From Nostoc spongiaeforme FACHB-130 (GTDB lineage: Bacteria > Cyanobacteriota > Cyanobacteriia > Cyanobacteriales > Nostocaceae), in the NCBI RefSeq assembly GCF_014698475.1, contig NZ_JACJTB010000028.1, positions 23,198 to 87,197 on the forward strand: a DNA stretch of 64,000 nt. The letters run 5' to 3'. Below the pieces are notes generated by a model. That model was given only the letters and a program-made list of their open reading frames with translations, ran no database searches and had not been told where the DNA came from. Shown here in pieces: positions 37,361 to 48,154 of the stretch. Each line of letters begins with the position of its first letter. The stretch's first letter is position 1. A program made the position numbers and the translations under genes.

Positions 37361-38385
37361 TAAGCAACAATAAACAACCTGATTATAAATATACAGCAGA
37401 AGAGAAGTATCACACTGAAGATGGTACTGAGGATTCTTGGAAGCAAATTTATTGTCCCTATCCCTATCTACCTAGTGAAGATTTAAAAGAAGCTGTGAAT
37501 TTAGCGATCGCACTCGAAAGACCGTTACTATTAGAAGGAGAACCTGGTTGTGGTAAAACCCGTTTAGCTGGCGCAGTTGCTTATGAATTTACCCAAAAAT
37601 ATCTACAAAACCAGAAAAATGACCAGGGTGAACAAAAATTATGGGATTATTATATCTGGAATATTAAATCTACAACCCGCGCTCGTGATGGACTTTATAG
37701 ATATGACGCAGTTGCCAGATTAAGGGATGCCCAATTAATGGGAACTGATCCTAAAAAAATGCAAGACTTTTTAGGATTTGTAGAAACTGGACGCTTAAAG
37801 GATCGATTGCGGAATCAGAGAAATTATCTGGAATTTGGCCCGTTAGGCAAGGCGTTAGGTGCAGAAAAAAAACATGATTATCGTCCCATTTTATTGATTG
37901 ATGAAATTGATAAAGCAGATAGCGATTTTGCGAATGATTTATTACTGGAGCTAGAAGAATTACGTTTTGAAATTCCTGAGATTGGAGAGTCATTTTCGAC
38001 TCCAGAACATAAACCGATTATTTTTATTACCAGCAATCGTGAAAGACCTTTATCAGACCCTTTCTTGCGTCGCTGTATTTACTTTGATGTTAAGTTCCCT
38101 GATGATAAGCTACTCATCAAAATTATAGATAAGCGATTTGGTAAATCCAGATTTAAGAGCAAACAGCTCATAGAAGAAAAAGCAATAACTATTTTTAAGG
38201 AAATTCGTGAATTGCTGCAAAATAATCCTGGCAGTAAACCACCGGGTACTAGTGAATTTATAGATTTTTTTAATGCACTTTCACAAAGTAAAAATCCTTT
38301 AGAAGACTTGAATAACTTATTTAACAGAACGCCATTGCTGGGAATGCTGATTAAAACGAAGCAAGACCAAGCTATTATCTCATAA
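37357..38385 (+). CDS. MoxR-type AAA+ ATPase
   Basis: 342 residues. Walker A GEPGCGKT (61-68), Walker B ILLIDEIDKAD (Asp182-Glu183), sensor 1 FITSNRERPLS and arginine-containing DPFLRRCIYFDVKFPD. MoxR ATPases work with vWA proteins as chaperone-like or signalling complexes. The gene overlaps the upstream iSTAND-like gene by four bases and is followed 67 bases later by the vWA-like gene, consistent with one operon. ATP hydrolysis residues all appear intact, so it is likely the motor of the system. Confidence 0.92.
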   Translation: MISNNKQPDYKYTAEEKYHTEDGTEDSWKQIYCPYPYLPSEDLKEAVNLAIALERPLLLEGEPGCGKTRLAGAVAYEFTQKYLQNQKNDQGEQKLWDYYIWNIKSTTRARDGLYRYDAVARLRDAQLMGTDPKKMQDFLGFVETGRLKDRLRNQRNYLEFGPLGKALGAEKKHDYRPILLIDEIDKADSDFANDLLLELEELRFEIPEIGESFSTPEHKPIIFITSNRERPLSDPFLRRCIYFDVKFPDDKLLIKIIDKRFGKSRFKSKQLIEEKAITIFKEIRELLQNNPGSKPPGTSEFIDFFNALSQSKNPLEDLNNLFNRTPLLGMLIKTKQDQAIIS

Positions 38386-38452
38386 ACCTTAAAAAATCAG
38401 CATCAAAATCCATGAAATAATATTGATTCTGAAGTTTATTATTAATACATTT

Positions 38453-39717
38453 ATGAATACTTCTCAATCTAAAAATTATTTTCATGATGATTCTTCACTG
38501 CAATTATTAGAAACTGGCATTCCTCAAACCCTAGAACAATATGAATCTGTATTATTAGATTTATTTCAACAATTGCGAAAAGCTGGAATGGCTTTAACGC
38601 TCGAACAATATGAGTTATTAAAAATTGCAGTTGCAAAAGGATATAGTTTAACAAGTTGGGCAGATTTAAAACGCTTATGTCAGTTACTGTGGGCTAAACC
38701 CAGTCCTAATTATGATATTAATATTTTTAATCGCGTTTTTGATGCTTATCACCAGCAATATTTTGCCGAAATATTACCAGAACCACTACCAGAAACACCA
38801 CTAGAAACACCACCAGAACCTATACCAGAACCTATACCAGAACCTATACCAGAACCTATACCAGAACCTATACCAGAACCTATACCAGAACCTATACCAG
38901 AACCTATACCAGAACCCCCTGTTGAAAAACCTCCTACGCCGGATAAACAATTATTAAATCTTCCCGAAATTCCACCCAGAAATTTTGGAAAATCACTAAT
39001 TCTGCAACCGGATAAAGCAAAAACGCTAGGTGCAATAAACTCGCCAGATAATAGACAGGGAATTGTTCTCACTCCCAAGAATTTTCCCATTAAGTTGCAA
39101 GATGTCCAAAGCATTAAAGACTTATTAAAAAAAACAGTACGTGTTACTGGGTACTGGGAATTAGATATTGAAGCGACTATTGAAAGGATTGAACGAGAAG
39201 GTATTTTTGCTGATGTAGAAATGCGTCCAAGAATGAGTCGAAGCGGTGAATTATTATTGTTAATTGATGATAGCTTGGCCATGATACCATTTTTTCGAGC
39301 ATTTGAGCCTCTTACGCAAGCAATTACACAATCTCAAATCACCCCAGCGCAGATATATCGCTTTACTAGCTATCCCGACGAACATCTTTATGAGTGGGAA
39401 CATCCAACTATTGCCCATCACTTGAGAAATATTTTGCCAAAACTGCATCGCTACCGTACTGTTGCCTTAATTATTAGCGATGCTGGAGCCGCAACCATGA
39501 CCTACAATCAAAACAGAATTAAAGGAATATTAAAATTCTTAATTGCCTTATCTCCCTGTATTCGTCAATTAATTTGGCTAAATCCTTTACCTACTCAACG
39601 ATGGAAGTACACTTCAGCTTGGAAAATTCATGCAATACTTAATGGCAAGATGTTAACCTACGAGCTTGCCAGCTTACAAAAAGCAGCCAAAGAAAATCCA
39701 CAGGGGGAGATACAAAT

Positions 39718-39745
<28 letters not shown>
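38453..39745 (+). CDS. vWA-like protein with PEPI-repeat linker
   Basis: 430 residues from the ATG at 38453; an upstream TTG at 38423 is less likely. An N-terminal helical domain (about 20-105; LRKAGMALTLEQYELLKIA) resembles the SAV_2336-like domain found on such partners. A linker follows with eight exact PEPI units. The C-terminal half is a von Willebrand A-like fold (ELLLLIDDSLAM, TVALIISDAGA, IRQLIWLNPL). The MIDAS motif DxSxS is degenerate (DDSLA), so metal binding is doubtful. Partner of the MoxR ATPase. The end overlaps the first FGE gene by 28 bases. Confidence 0.8.
38813..38912. repeat. CCAGAACCTATA 12-bp tandem repeat
   Basis: Eight in-frame copies, each coding for Pro-Glu-Pro-Ile, in the linker of the vWA-like protein. 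Near-perfect identity between units suggests recent expansion and a length-variable linker. Confidence 0.92.
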
Positions 39746-41301
<1,556 letters not shown>

Positions 41302-41313
<12 letters not shown>

Positions 41314-41540
41314 GTTTTTTACATAAGCATGAGTCCATACTTGAAAATCAGCGTTTTGAGCTCACTCAAAAATTTAAGATTCGATTGTCCAATTGCTGGA
41401 ACACTTGAGTCGTTGTTTCAGCATCAGGTCAAAAATTACGGATTCATACACAACCCAGAAAAACAAGGTTCATAATCCGACATATTGACCACGTAATCAT
41501 CATAGTTTTAGCCACTTTGTAAAAAACCTACACCTGTCAG
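41302..41540. mobile_element. 239-bp inverted-repeat element (MITE) inserted in the 3' end of FGE 1
   Basis: 22-base terminal inverted repeats (41302-41323 and 41518-41539; shared core GTGTAGGTTTTTTACA) with two mismatches. GGGAGGATTCTC is present on both sides (41290-41301 and 41541-41552), as a target duplication of 11-12 bases. The interior has no coding frame. The left end supplies the stop codon of FGE 1, and the former gene end (GGAGGATTCTCCGGTAG) is stranded on the right. Confidence 0.85.
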
Positions 41541-41652
41541 GGGAGGATTCTCCGGTAGCCTTTTATAATTTTACCCTTTACACTTGTTCTTTTTTCCTTT
41601 TCTTTTGTCGCTTCATGGTGACTCGAATTTTTTTTACAAAATATGAATATCC

Positions 41653-42492
<840 letters not shown>

Positions 42493-42581
42493 CCCTTTAT
42501 ACTTTTCTCCTTTTACTCTTTACACTTGTACTTTTTCCCTTTTCTTTTGTCGAACTAGATATTTTACGCTACCAAACAAGA

Positions 42582-42701
42582 ATGCTCCTCGACTTCAATA
42601 AAATGTCAGTAGAGCGATATGAATATGCAATCAAATTAATAGATGAAATTGGTACAGAACTAGGTGGATGGATAAAAAAGCAAAGAAATAGAGAACAGTA
42701 A
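42582..42701 (+). CDS. Possible 39-residue protein in the Avd position
   Basis: A short frame between FGE 2 and the reverse transcriptase, starting MLLDFNKMSVERYEYAIKL and ending KKQRNREQ. It looks like one amphipathic helix with a basic tail. No ribosome binding site is clear. The place is where many retroelements of this type encode the accessory protein Avd (about 125 residues), so it could be a remnant or simply spurious. Confidence 0.3.
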   Translation: MLLDFNKMSVERYEYAIKLIDEIGTELGGWIKKQRNREQ

Positions 42702-42721
42702 TTGTATCTGAATAAAATATA

Positions 42722-43780
42722 ATGAAGCGTTACGGCAATCTTTACCCACAAATCATTAAATTTGAAAGTATACTTCTCGCATCGCGTCAAGCGCAAAAAG
42801 GCAAGCGATTTCGAGATAACGTTTTAGATTTTAACTATCACCTGGAGACGGAATTAATAAGATTACAGAAACAATTAACAGATAAAACTTATCAGCCAGG
42901 AGCTTATCGCACTTTTCACCTGATAAATCCCAAAAGCCGCCTAATTTCAGCCGCACCCTATCGTGATAGAGTGGTTCACCATGCACTATGTAATATCATC
43001 GTGCCAATTTTCGAGAGAACTTTTATAGCTGATTCTTATGCTAATCGGCTTGGTTTTGGAACACATCAAGCCTTGAAAAAATTTACTCATTTTGCTAGAA
43101 ACAGCCGCTATATACTTCAGTGTGATATCAGGAAGTATTTCCCTACTATTGACCACATAATTTTAAAAGAATTAATCCGCCGCAAAATCAAATGCTCAGA
43201 TACATTGTGGCTAATTGATACTCTTATTGACAACAGCAACGAACAAGAAACAGTAATTGATTATTTTCCAGGAGATGATTTACTTACTCCTGTCAACCGG
43301 AAAAAAGGTTTACAAATTGGAAATTTAACCAGCCAGTTTTTTGCAAATATTTATTTAAATGGCTTTGACCATTTTGTGAAAGAACAACTAAAAATATCCA
43401 AATATGTCCGCTATGTCGATGACTTTGCTTTATTTAGCGATCAACGAGAATTATTAGCAGATGCCAGACTAGCAGTAGAAGAATATTTAACTAAATTAAG
43501 ACTCAATATTCACCCAGTTAAAAGCCAATTGTTTGAAACGAAAGTTGGTACAAGCTTTTTAGGATTTAGAATATTTGCAGAGAAAATCCGAGTACGAAAT
43601 AGCAATTTACATCAAGCAAGGCGCAGACTCAAGCGATTGCAAACAGACTATGCTCAAGGTAGGATTCAACTAGAAAAAGTGAATCAATCTATACAAAGTT
43701 GGTTCGCTCATTTAGAACATGGCGATACTTGGCAATTGCGCCAACAGATATTTACTTTACTCGCATGGTCGAGGGAGTAG
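42722..43780 (+). CDS. Diversity-generating retroelement reverse transcriptase
   Basis: 352 residues. Reverse-transcriptase blocks are complete: first catalytic aspartate Asp135 in [14 protein letters not shown]-type IGNLTSQ at 199-205 (in place of the QG block of other transcriptases), and YVDD at 231-234. The C-terminal thumb region has [10 protein letters not shown]. It copies the template RNA with errors at adenines and the cDNA replaces the variable repeat. Template repeat begins 21 bases past its stop; targets lie just upstream. Confidence 0.95.
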   Translation: MKRYGNLYPQIIKFESILLASRQAQKGKRFRDNVLDFNYHLETELIRLQKQLTDKTYQPGAYRTFHLINPKSRLISAAPYRDRVVHHALCNIIVPIFERTFIADSYANRLGFGTHQALKKFTHFARNSRYILQCDIRKYFPTIDHIILKELIRRKIKCSDTLWLIDTLIDNSNEQETVIDYFPGDDLLTPVNRKKGLQIGNLTSQFFANIYLNGFDHFVKEQLKISKYVRYVDDFALFSDQRELLADARLAVEEYLTKLRLNIHPVKSQLFETKVGTSFLGFRIFAEKIRVRNSNLHQARRRLKRLQTDYAQGRIQLEKVNQSIQSWFAHLEHGDTWQLRQQIFTLLAWSRE

Positions 43781-44090
43781 AGAAGGGGCAGGCGAACCCG
43801 ACTGCGGGGCGGTTCCTGGAACAACAATCCTAAAAACTGCCGTTCTGCGTCTCGTAACAACAACAATAGAGCGGAGCGCGACAACATCAACAACAATATT
43901 GGTTTTCGTGTTGTCTGCGGTGTTGGGAGGTCTCTTTACCGCGAGAGTCGGCAGGTAGGAATCTGTCGAGAGTGCAACCGAAGAGTCCAGCCTGTTCCTG
44001 TGATGTCGGTGACGATATCCAAAAATCAAACTTGGTGGGGTAGCTTGGTAAGCTTGCTGAACAGTTGCCTCACCATCCACGTATTAATTT
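43781..44090 (+). ncRNA. Probable DGR template RNA region
   Basis: In studied retroelements the template repeat is part of a longer structured RNA. Here the 160 bases after the repeat are free of genes and contain several complementary pairs (CTCT-ttaccgc-GAGAG near 43932-43948; GGTGGGG and CCTCACC around 44033-44075). Limits are guessed. Confidence 0.4.
43802..43930 (+). repeat. DGR template repeat (TR)
   Basis: 129 bases matching the 3' ends of both FGE genes. In the reading frame of the targets it would give LRGGSWNNNPKNCRSASRNN, NNRAERDNINNN and GFRVVCGVGR, that is, AAC/AAT codons exactly at the variable positions. It has no start codon in that frame, as expected of a template that is not itself a gene. 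Confidence 0.95.
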
Positions 44091-44265
44091 GACTTTTCAC
44101 ACCACTCCTCATTTCCTAGAAAAATCAACGAACCAGCTTAATTGAAAGAAATAGCTCAGTTATATTACTTGCAAACAAACATCAAAATGTTTCATTCATT
44201 AACCTTGATGTTAGCTAGTTTAACTAAATTAGGTGTATTATTGGTCTAATCAATAGACTGGCGAC

Positions 44266-44592
44266 ATGAATGATAGTGAGGTGGGGTACGATTACCAGCA
44301 GGTACTAAAGCTGCTAAAATTTATGCGCTCCATTCGCTGTAATACCTTGCATCCCCGCGACTTTATTGAAAAATACCAACTAACCCAAGCTCAACTAGCT
44401 GAATTGTTGGGTGTATCCATACAGCTTGTCAAAACTTGGTTTGCGCGAGAAAACCCACGACAACCAGAGCAGAGGTATTTAGACCGACTTGCCGAAATAG
44501 ATGCGCTCTTGGAAATCAAAAAAGTGATTGATGAAAAAATTCCTCCGCACTTGCAAGCACTTTTCAATCTAAACAATAAGTTTAATAGTTAG
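44266..44592 (+). CDS. Small helix-turn-helix protein
   Basis: 108 residues. A helix-turn-helix is evident in the centre (LTQAQLAELLGVSIQLVKTWF, about 40-60, written as family-like XRE pattern), followed by helices rich in charged residues. There is no second domain. It may regulate the neighbouring conflict/retroelement operon or the replication gene. The ATG at 44266 has only a weak upstream purine run. Confidence 0.7.
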   Translation: MNDSEVGYDYQQVLKLLKFMRSIRCNTLHPRDFIEKYQLTQAQLAELLGVSIQLVKTWFARENPRQPEQRYLDRLAEIDALLEIKKVIDEKIPPHLQALFNLNNKFNS

Positions 44593-44661
44593 ACTTTTAT
44601 TCTTGACTTTGGTAGTTGGCAAACTTTATTGTGATTTAAATCTGTTTGCCATTAATCAATC

Positions 44662-44922
44662 ATGATACCTACTAACTTTTTACCCAATTTTGATTCTGAA
44701 GACTCAAAAGCAGCCATTCCAGTCCCAACCGACTTTCAAAAAGTACCTCTTAGAGAACCACTCAAACATCTCCTGATAGGTTCTTCCAAAGCTGTCACCA
44801 GTACTATTCACTACTTACAGGTTATTGGCTACGCAAATGTAGCAGATTGGAGTCAATTGCTACCCACTGGAAATCCAGGAGAATTTATGAGCATTCTCAG
44901 CCGTCAGATTTTAGTGCAATAG
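44662..44922 (+). CDS. Hypothetical 86-residue protein
   Basis: Soluble, with a central segment (LREPLKHLLIGSSKAVTSTI and LQVIGYANVADWSQLLP) seen in many small cyanobacterial proteins of unknown function, ending PGEFMSILSRQILVQ. Followed 27 bases later by a strong terminator, which supports expression from this strand. No functional prediction. Confidence 0.65.
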   Translation: MIPTNFLPNFDSEDSKAAIPVPTDFQKVPLREPLKHLLIGSSKAVTSTIHYLQVIGYANVADWSQLLPTGNPGEFMSILSRQILVQ

Positions 44923-44948
44923 CTTTTACCACTGCATAAACACAGTCA

Positions 44949-44976
44949 ATGCCCCTAATTAGTTAGGGGCATTTTT
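44949..44976 (+). terminator. Strong intrinsic terminator
   Basis: Exact 10-base arms ATGCCCCTAA (44949-44958) and TTAGGGGCAT (44963-44972), TTAG loop, then TTTTT. It closes the left half of the island's plus-strand genes. Confidence 0.92.
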
Positions 44977-45067
44977 ACGGCAACCAACTTAACAGTTCTT
45001 AACTGAATTAGCACATTTTTTTGTTTGGCTTAGAACTCGCATAAGCTTATGGACGTTACAAAAAGCC

Positions 45068-45095
45068 CTAAATTGCATCATCTCCTGCAATTTAG
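45068..45095. promoter_or_regulatory. Perfect dyad upstream of the HTH gene
   Basis: CTAAATTGCA (45068-45077) - 8 bases - TGCAATTTAG (45086-45095), all pairs match. It lies 30 bases before the start of the next gene, has no T tract, and so looks like an operator. Confidence 0.5.
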
Positions 45096-45124
45096 AGAGT
45101 GATTATTAACTTCAATAAACATAA

Positions 45125-45466
45125 ATGCAAACAAAACTTGAAAGCCAAAAAAACGATATGGATAAGTTTGCAAACACTACATCTGATTTGGATTCGCAAC
45201 ATTATCAGTTCGTTAGTAAGCAAGTAGTTTCTAAGCTGACTGGTTTATCCGGTGAAACGCTTAAGAGGTATAGACTACAAGGAAAGTTGCAAAAAGATAT
45301 TCATTGGGTGGTTCTAAACTCAAGAGTAGTTAGGTATAACATTACCCTAGTTTTAGATTGGGTACAAAATCATGTTAGTAATCCTAACGCTCACCTACGA
45401 GCAATTGATAACTATCTAGCCGACTTACCTTCTAACCAAAGAAAAAAAAGACAAAGCCGTTCATAG
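45125..45466 (+). CDS. Small DNA-binding-like protein
   Basis: 113 residues. The centre (FVSKQVVSKLTGLSGETLKRY, then GKLQKDIHWV) follows the pattern of helix-turn-helix excisionase/MerR-like proteins in which a helix-turn-helix is followed by a small wing. The tail is basic (KKRQSRS). In an integrated element, an excisionase or replication regulator is plausible. A perfect dyad lies just upstream. Confidence 0.6.
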   Translation: MQTKLESQKNDMDKFANTTSDLDSQHYQFVSKQVVSKLTGLSGETLKRYRLQGKLQKDIHWVVLNSRVVRYNITLVLDWVQNHVSNPNAHLRAIDNYLADLPSNQRKKRQSRS

Positions 45467-45512
45467 AGAAGCAATATCAGCTATAAAGCCTTGTATTTGG
45501 ATATCAATGAAT

Positions 45513-45545
45513 ATTCATTAGTAATTCAGATAGTTACTAATGAAT
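45513..45545. promoter_or_regulatory. 12-bp perfect dyad upstream of the primase gene
   Basis: ATTCATTAGTAA (45513-45524) and TTACTAATGAAT (45534-45545) with a nine-base AT-rich loop. Followed by a second imperfect stem around a HIP1 site (45633-45671). It may be an operator or part of a replication origin. Confidence 0.45.
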
Positions 45546-45694
45546 CCTACCCAACACTTAATTAAGAAGGAAGCAAAACCATACTTTCAAGTAAGGTAAT
45601 TTTTCGCGGCCTATCTTAATTCTCAAAATAAAAGCCATTAGCGATCGCTTTTTGCTGTGCTAGTGGCTGTAGTCAAAAATTTTGTATTATTTCT

Positions 45695-47854
45695 ATGATA
45701 TTACCAAATAATTCTAATATTAGCGACAGTATTGTTGCTAATCCCTCTCTTGCATCTTCAGGAAATACTTTGCCTTACATAAACCCTAAACATTTTTATG
45801 AGTGGGTAAATGATAGCGGAGTTTCAGAAGTTATCACCCGTCTCAATGTCGAATCTATGGGAGATAAGCAGGAAATAGCAAACTATGCAGGTTGGAAGAA
45901 ATATATTTATTCACTTGGCTGGTTGTGTAGTGGTATAAATCCTCGAAATGGATTACCGATGGGAATGATGCACGGACAATTTAAGCCAGATATCCCAATT
46001 AAATTTCCCAAATCAGATAAACCAGCTAAATATATTTCTTCCAAAGCTCAACATGATGCTATCTGCTTGAATACAGGAAATCCACGCTATTGGTCAGATA
46101 TTATTCAAGATAAGTCTATTCCAGTATTTATTACCGAAGGATGCAAAAAAGCAGGTGCAGGATTAACAAATGGATACCCTACACTCGCTTTATGTGGCGT
46201 AGACATGGGTTTAGATGATGGAAAGCTGGTTAGTCATTTAGCACTGTTTGCGAAACCAGGAAGAAGTTTTTATCTCTGCTTTGATGCTGATATTGTTCGC
46301 AAAAACTCTGTGAGACAAGCACTGCTGAGATTATCTAAAGTGTTATGCGACTGTCAATGCACAGTTCGAGTAGTTATGTGGGATGAGTCTAGAGGTAAAG
46401 GTATGGATGATTTTATAGTAGCTAATGGCAAGGCAGCATTTGATATTGAGATTGCTAAAGCGCAGGGAATTGAGGAATGGAAAAAACAATTCAAACATGA
46501 AGAAAATCATGAACAACCAAAGAAGACAAAACTACCAGAACAATCTGTAATGGCAGAAATACTAGCACTTCAATTAAACAATATAAAATTTGATTGCAAG
46601 ATTAATCAATGGATACAATATCAAAATGGATACTGGAGGATTATAAGCTCTAAGAAAGTAATTTTAAAAAAAATTATTCAAAAAATTAAAGAGATTTATC
46701 CTAATCAAGGATTTGGTGCTGGCTACCTTGAAGGTGTGATGCAATTACTGATATCAGAACTACTTCTTGAAGATGACGTGGATTCAGATAAACATTTGCT
46801 GCCATTCAAAAACGGAGTTTTGGATCTCAAAACAAATAAACTAATACCCCACTCACCTAACCATTATTTTCGCAATATTATTGATAGGGAGCATGACCCT
46901 AATGCTACTGATTGGAGCAAGATAGAAGAATGGATGGATTTTATATTTGAAAATAACCCAAGCCAAAAGCGGTTACTTATATGTTGGTATGCTGCTGTAT
47001 TACGGGGTATGTGGAAAATTCATAGGTTTGCCCTAATTATTGGTTTAGGTGGTACTGGTAAATCTACAGCAATGAAACTAGCGATCGCATTAGTTGGAAA
47101 TCTTTTCAGCCAATGCTCAAATCTTACATCTCTTAACAACAACCAATTTCAGACAGCTAATATTTATGACAAGCGGTTAGTTTGTATAAATGACGCAGAT
47201 AAGTATCATGGTAAATTAGAGATTTTCAAAAATATAACTGGAGGAGATGAAATTACTATCGAAAATAAATTTGAGAAAGCTTTTAGTGCCATCTATAAAG
47301 GAATGGTAATGATAACTGCTAATAATTTTGTATTTTCTGCTCATGATTCCGGGCTTGATAGACGGATGATTCTTTTTAAATTTGAGCGTCAATTAACCAA
47401 TATTGATACTAATTTTTTAGCAAAACTTACTGCACAGATATCCGGTTTTACTAATTACCTGTTAAGTATTCCTGAGTCGGAAATTTCAGATACTCTACTT
47501 TATAAAGTCGATGAAAGCGGAACCAGAAAGCAAAACGCTATAGAAGCTTTACTACAAACAAACTCTGTAGCTGATTGGTTGAATTATAACTATGTCTACG
47601 ATCCAGAAAACCAAGCACCAATTGGGATAGACAAAGATAATATCAATCAATTGTATGGTGATTATTGTATTTATTGCCATAAAACTCGTTCTAAACCTTT
47701 TAGCAGCAAGGAGTTTAGTCCAGAAATTATTCGCTTAGGACAGGGGAAACTCGAAAAGGTTAAAACTAGAAGCGGTTTTGTGATTCGTGGACTTAGACGA
47801 GATGATTTAGGAGGATTAATCGAATCTATTATCAATGAATCCCCACTCTGTTAA
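45695..47854 (+). CDS. P4-type primase-helicase (DUF3854 + D5_N/SF3)
   Basis: 719 residues. The first third carries a TOPRIM-like DUF3854 region (PVFITEGCKKAGAGL, CFDADIVRKNS, DESRGKGMDDFI). The centre has the D5-type block LLPFKNGVLDLKT, and an SF3 helicase follows with Walker A GLGGTGKST (about 449-457) and CINDADKYHG. Such proteins prime and unwind at the origin of plasmids, phages and integrative elements. Its presence suggests the island can replicate after excision. It stands alone between gene-free spacers. Confidence 0.88.
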   Translation: MILPNNSNISDSIVANPSLASSGNTLPYINPKHFYEWVNDSGVSEVITRLNVESMGDKQEIANYAGWKKYIYSLGWLCSGINPRNGLPMGMMHGQFKPDIPIKFPKSDKPAKYISSKAQHDAICLNTGNPRYWSDIIQDKSIPVFITEGCKKAGAGLTNGYPTLALCGVDMGLDDGKLVSHLALFAKPGRSFYLCFDADIVRKNSVRQALLRLSKVLCDCQCTVRVVMWDESRGKGMDDFIVANGKAAFDIEIAKAQGIEEWKKQFKHEENHEQPKKTKLPEQSVMAEILALQLNNIKFDCKINQWIQYQNGYWRIISSKKVILKKIIQKIKEIYPNQGFGAGYLEGVMQLLISELLLEDDVDSDKHLLPFKNGVLDLKTNKLIPHSPNHYFRNIIDREHDPNATDWSKIEEWMDFIFENNPSQKRLLICWYAAVLRGMWKIHRFALIIGLGGTGKSTAMKLAIALVGNLFSQCSNLTSLNNNQFQTANIYDKRLVCINDADKYHGKLEIFKNITGGDEITIENKFEKAFSAIYKGMVMITANNFVFSAHDSGLDRRMILFKFERQLTNIDTNFLAKLTAQISGFTNYLLSIPESEISDTLLYKVDESGTRKQNAIEALLQTNSVADWLNYNYVYDPENQAPIGIDKDNINQLYGDYCIYCHKTRSKPFSSKEFSPEIIRLGQGKLEKVKTRSGFVIRGLRRDDLGGLIESIINESPLC

Positions 47855-48154
47855 AATTTCCTCGTTCACCCTGCACACGCTTCACAGTCTGCTCTAAGTC
47901 GCCAAAAGTCTTGGTATACAAGGAATTATCTAGTGCAGGGTCAATATGTGCAAAGAGTTAATTCGCAACCCATACTGCACAATCATAGATACTAAGTTGT
48001 AGCAGGGTTTCAGCTATCATAAATTACCCTGTGCAGGCTGTGCAGGTTGAAACGAAGAAGTTATAACTGTAAGTTGATAATGGTGCATTGGAGTTACTTA
48101 GATTTTATAAGTAACTCTCAACGCCATCATTAGGGTGCTTTTATCTAAACCAAT
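47855..48154. other. 300-base spacer with GTGCAGG-type repeats
   Basis: No gene. Several short CCTGCAC/GTGCAGG units (near 47867, 47934, 48030, 48038) are scattered through it. This could be an origin region for the upstream primase-helicase or just the hsdR promoter region. Confidence 0.35.

Noticed and set aside
38749..39282. Antisense frame with Gly-Ser-Gly-Ile repeats
   Set aside because: It is the complement of the PEPI tandem repeat in the vWA-like gene.
43719..43958. Open frame across the template repeat as a third FGE gene or a small protein
   Set aside because: The frame is shifted relative to the FGE frame, overlaps the reverse transcriptase and has no ribosome binding site. The sequence is explained as the DGR template.
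47855..48154. Iteron-type replication origin from GTGCAGG units
   Set aside because: The units vary in length, orientation and spacing, too irregular to call iterons.
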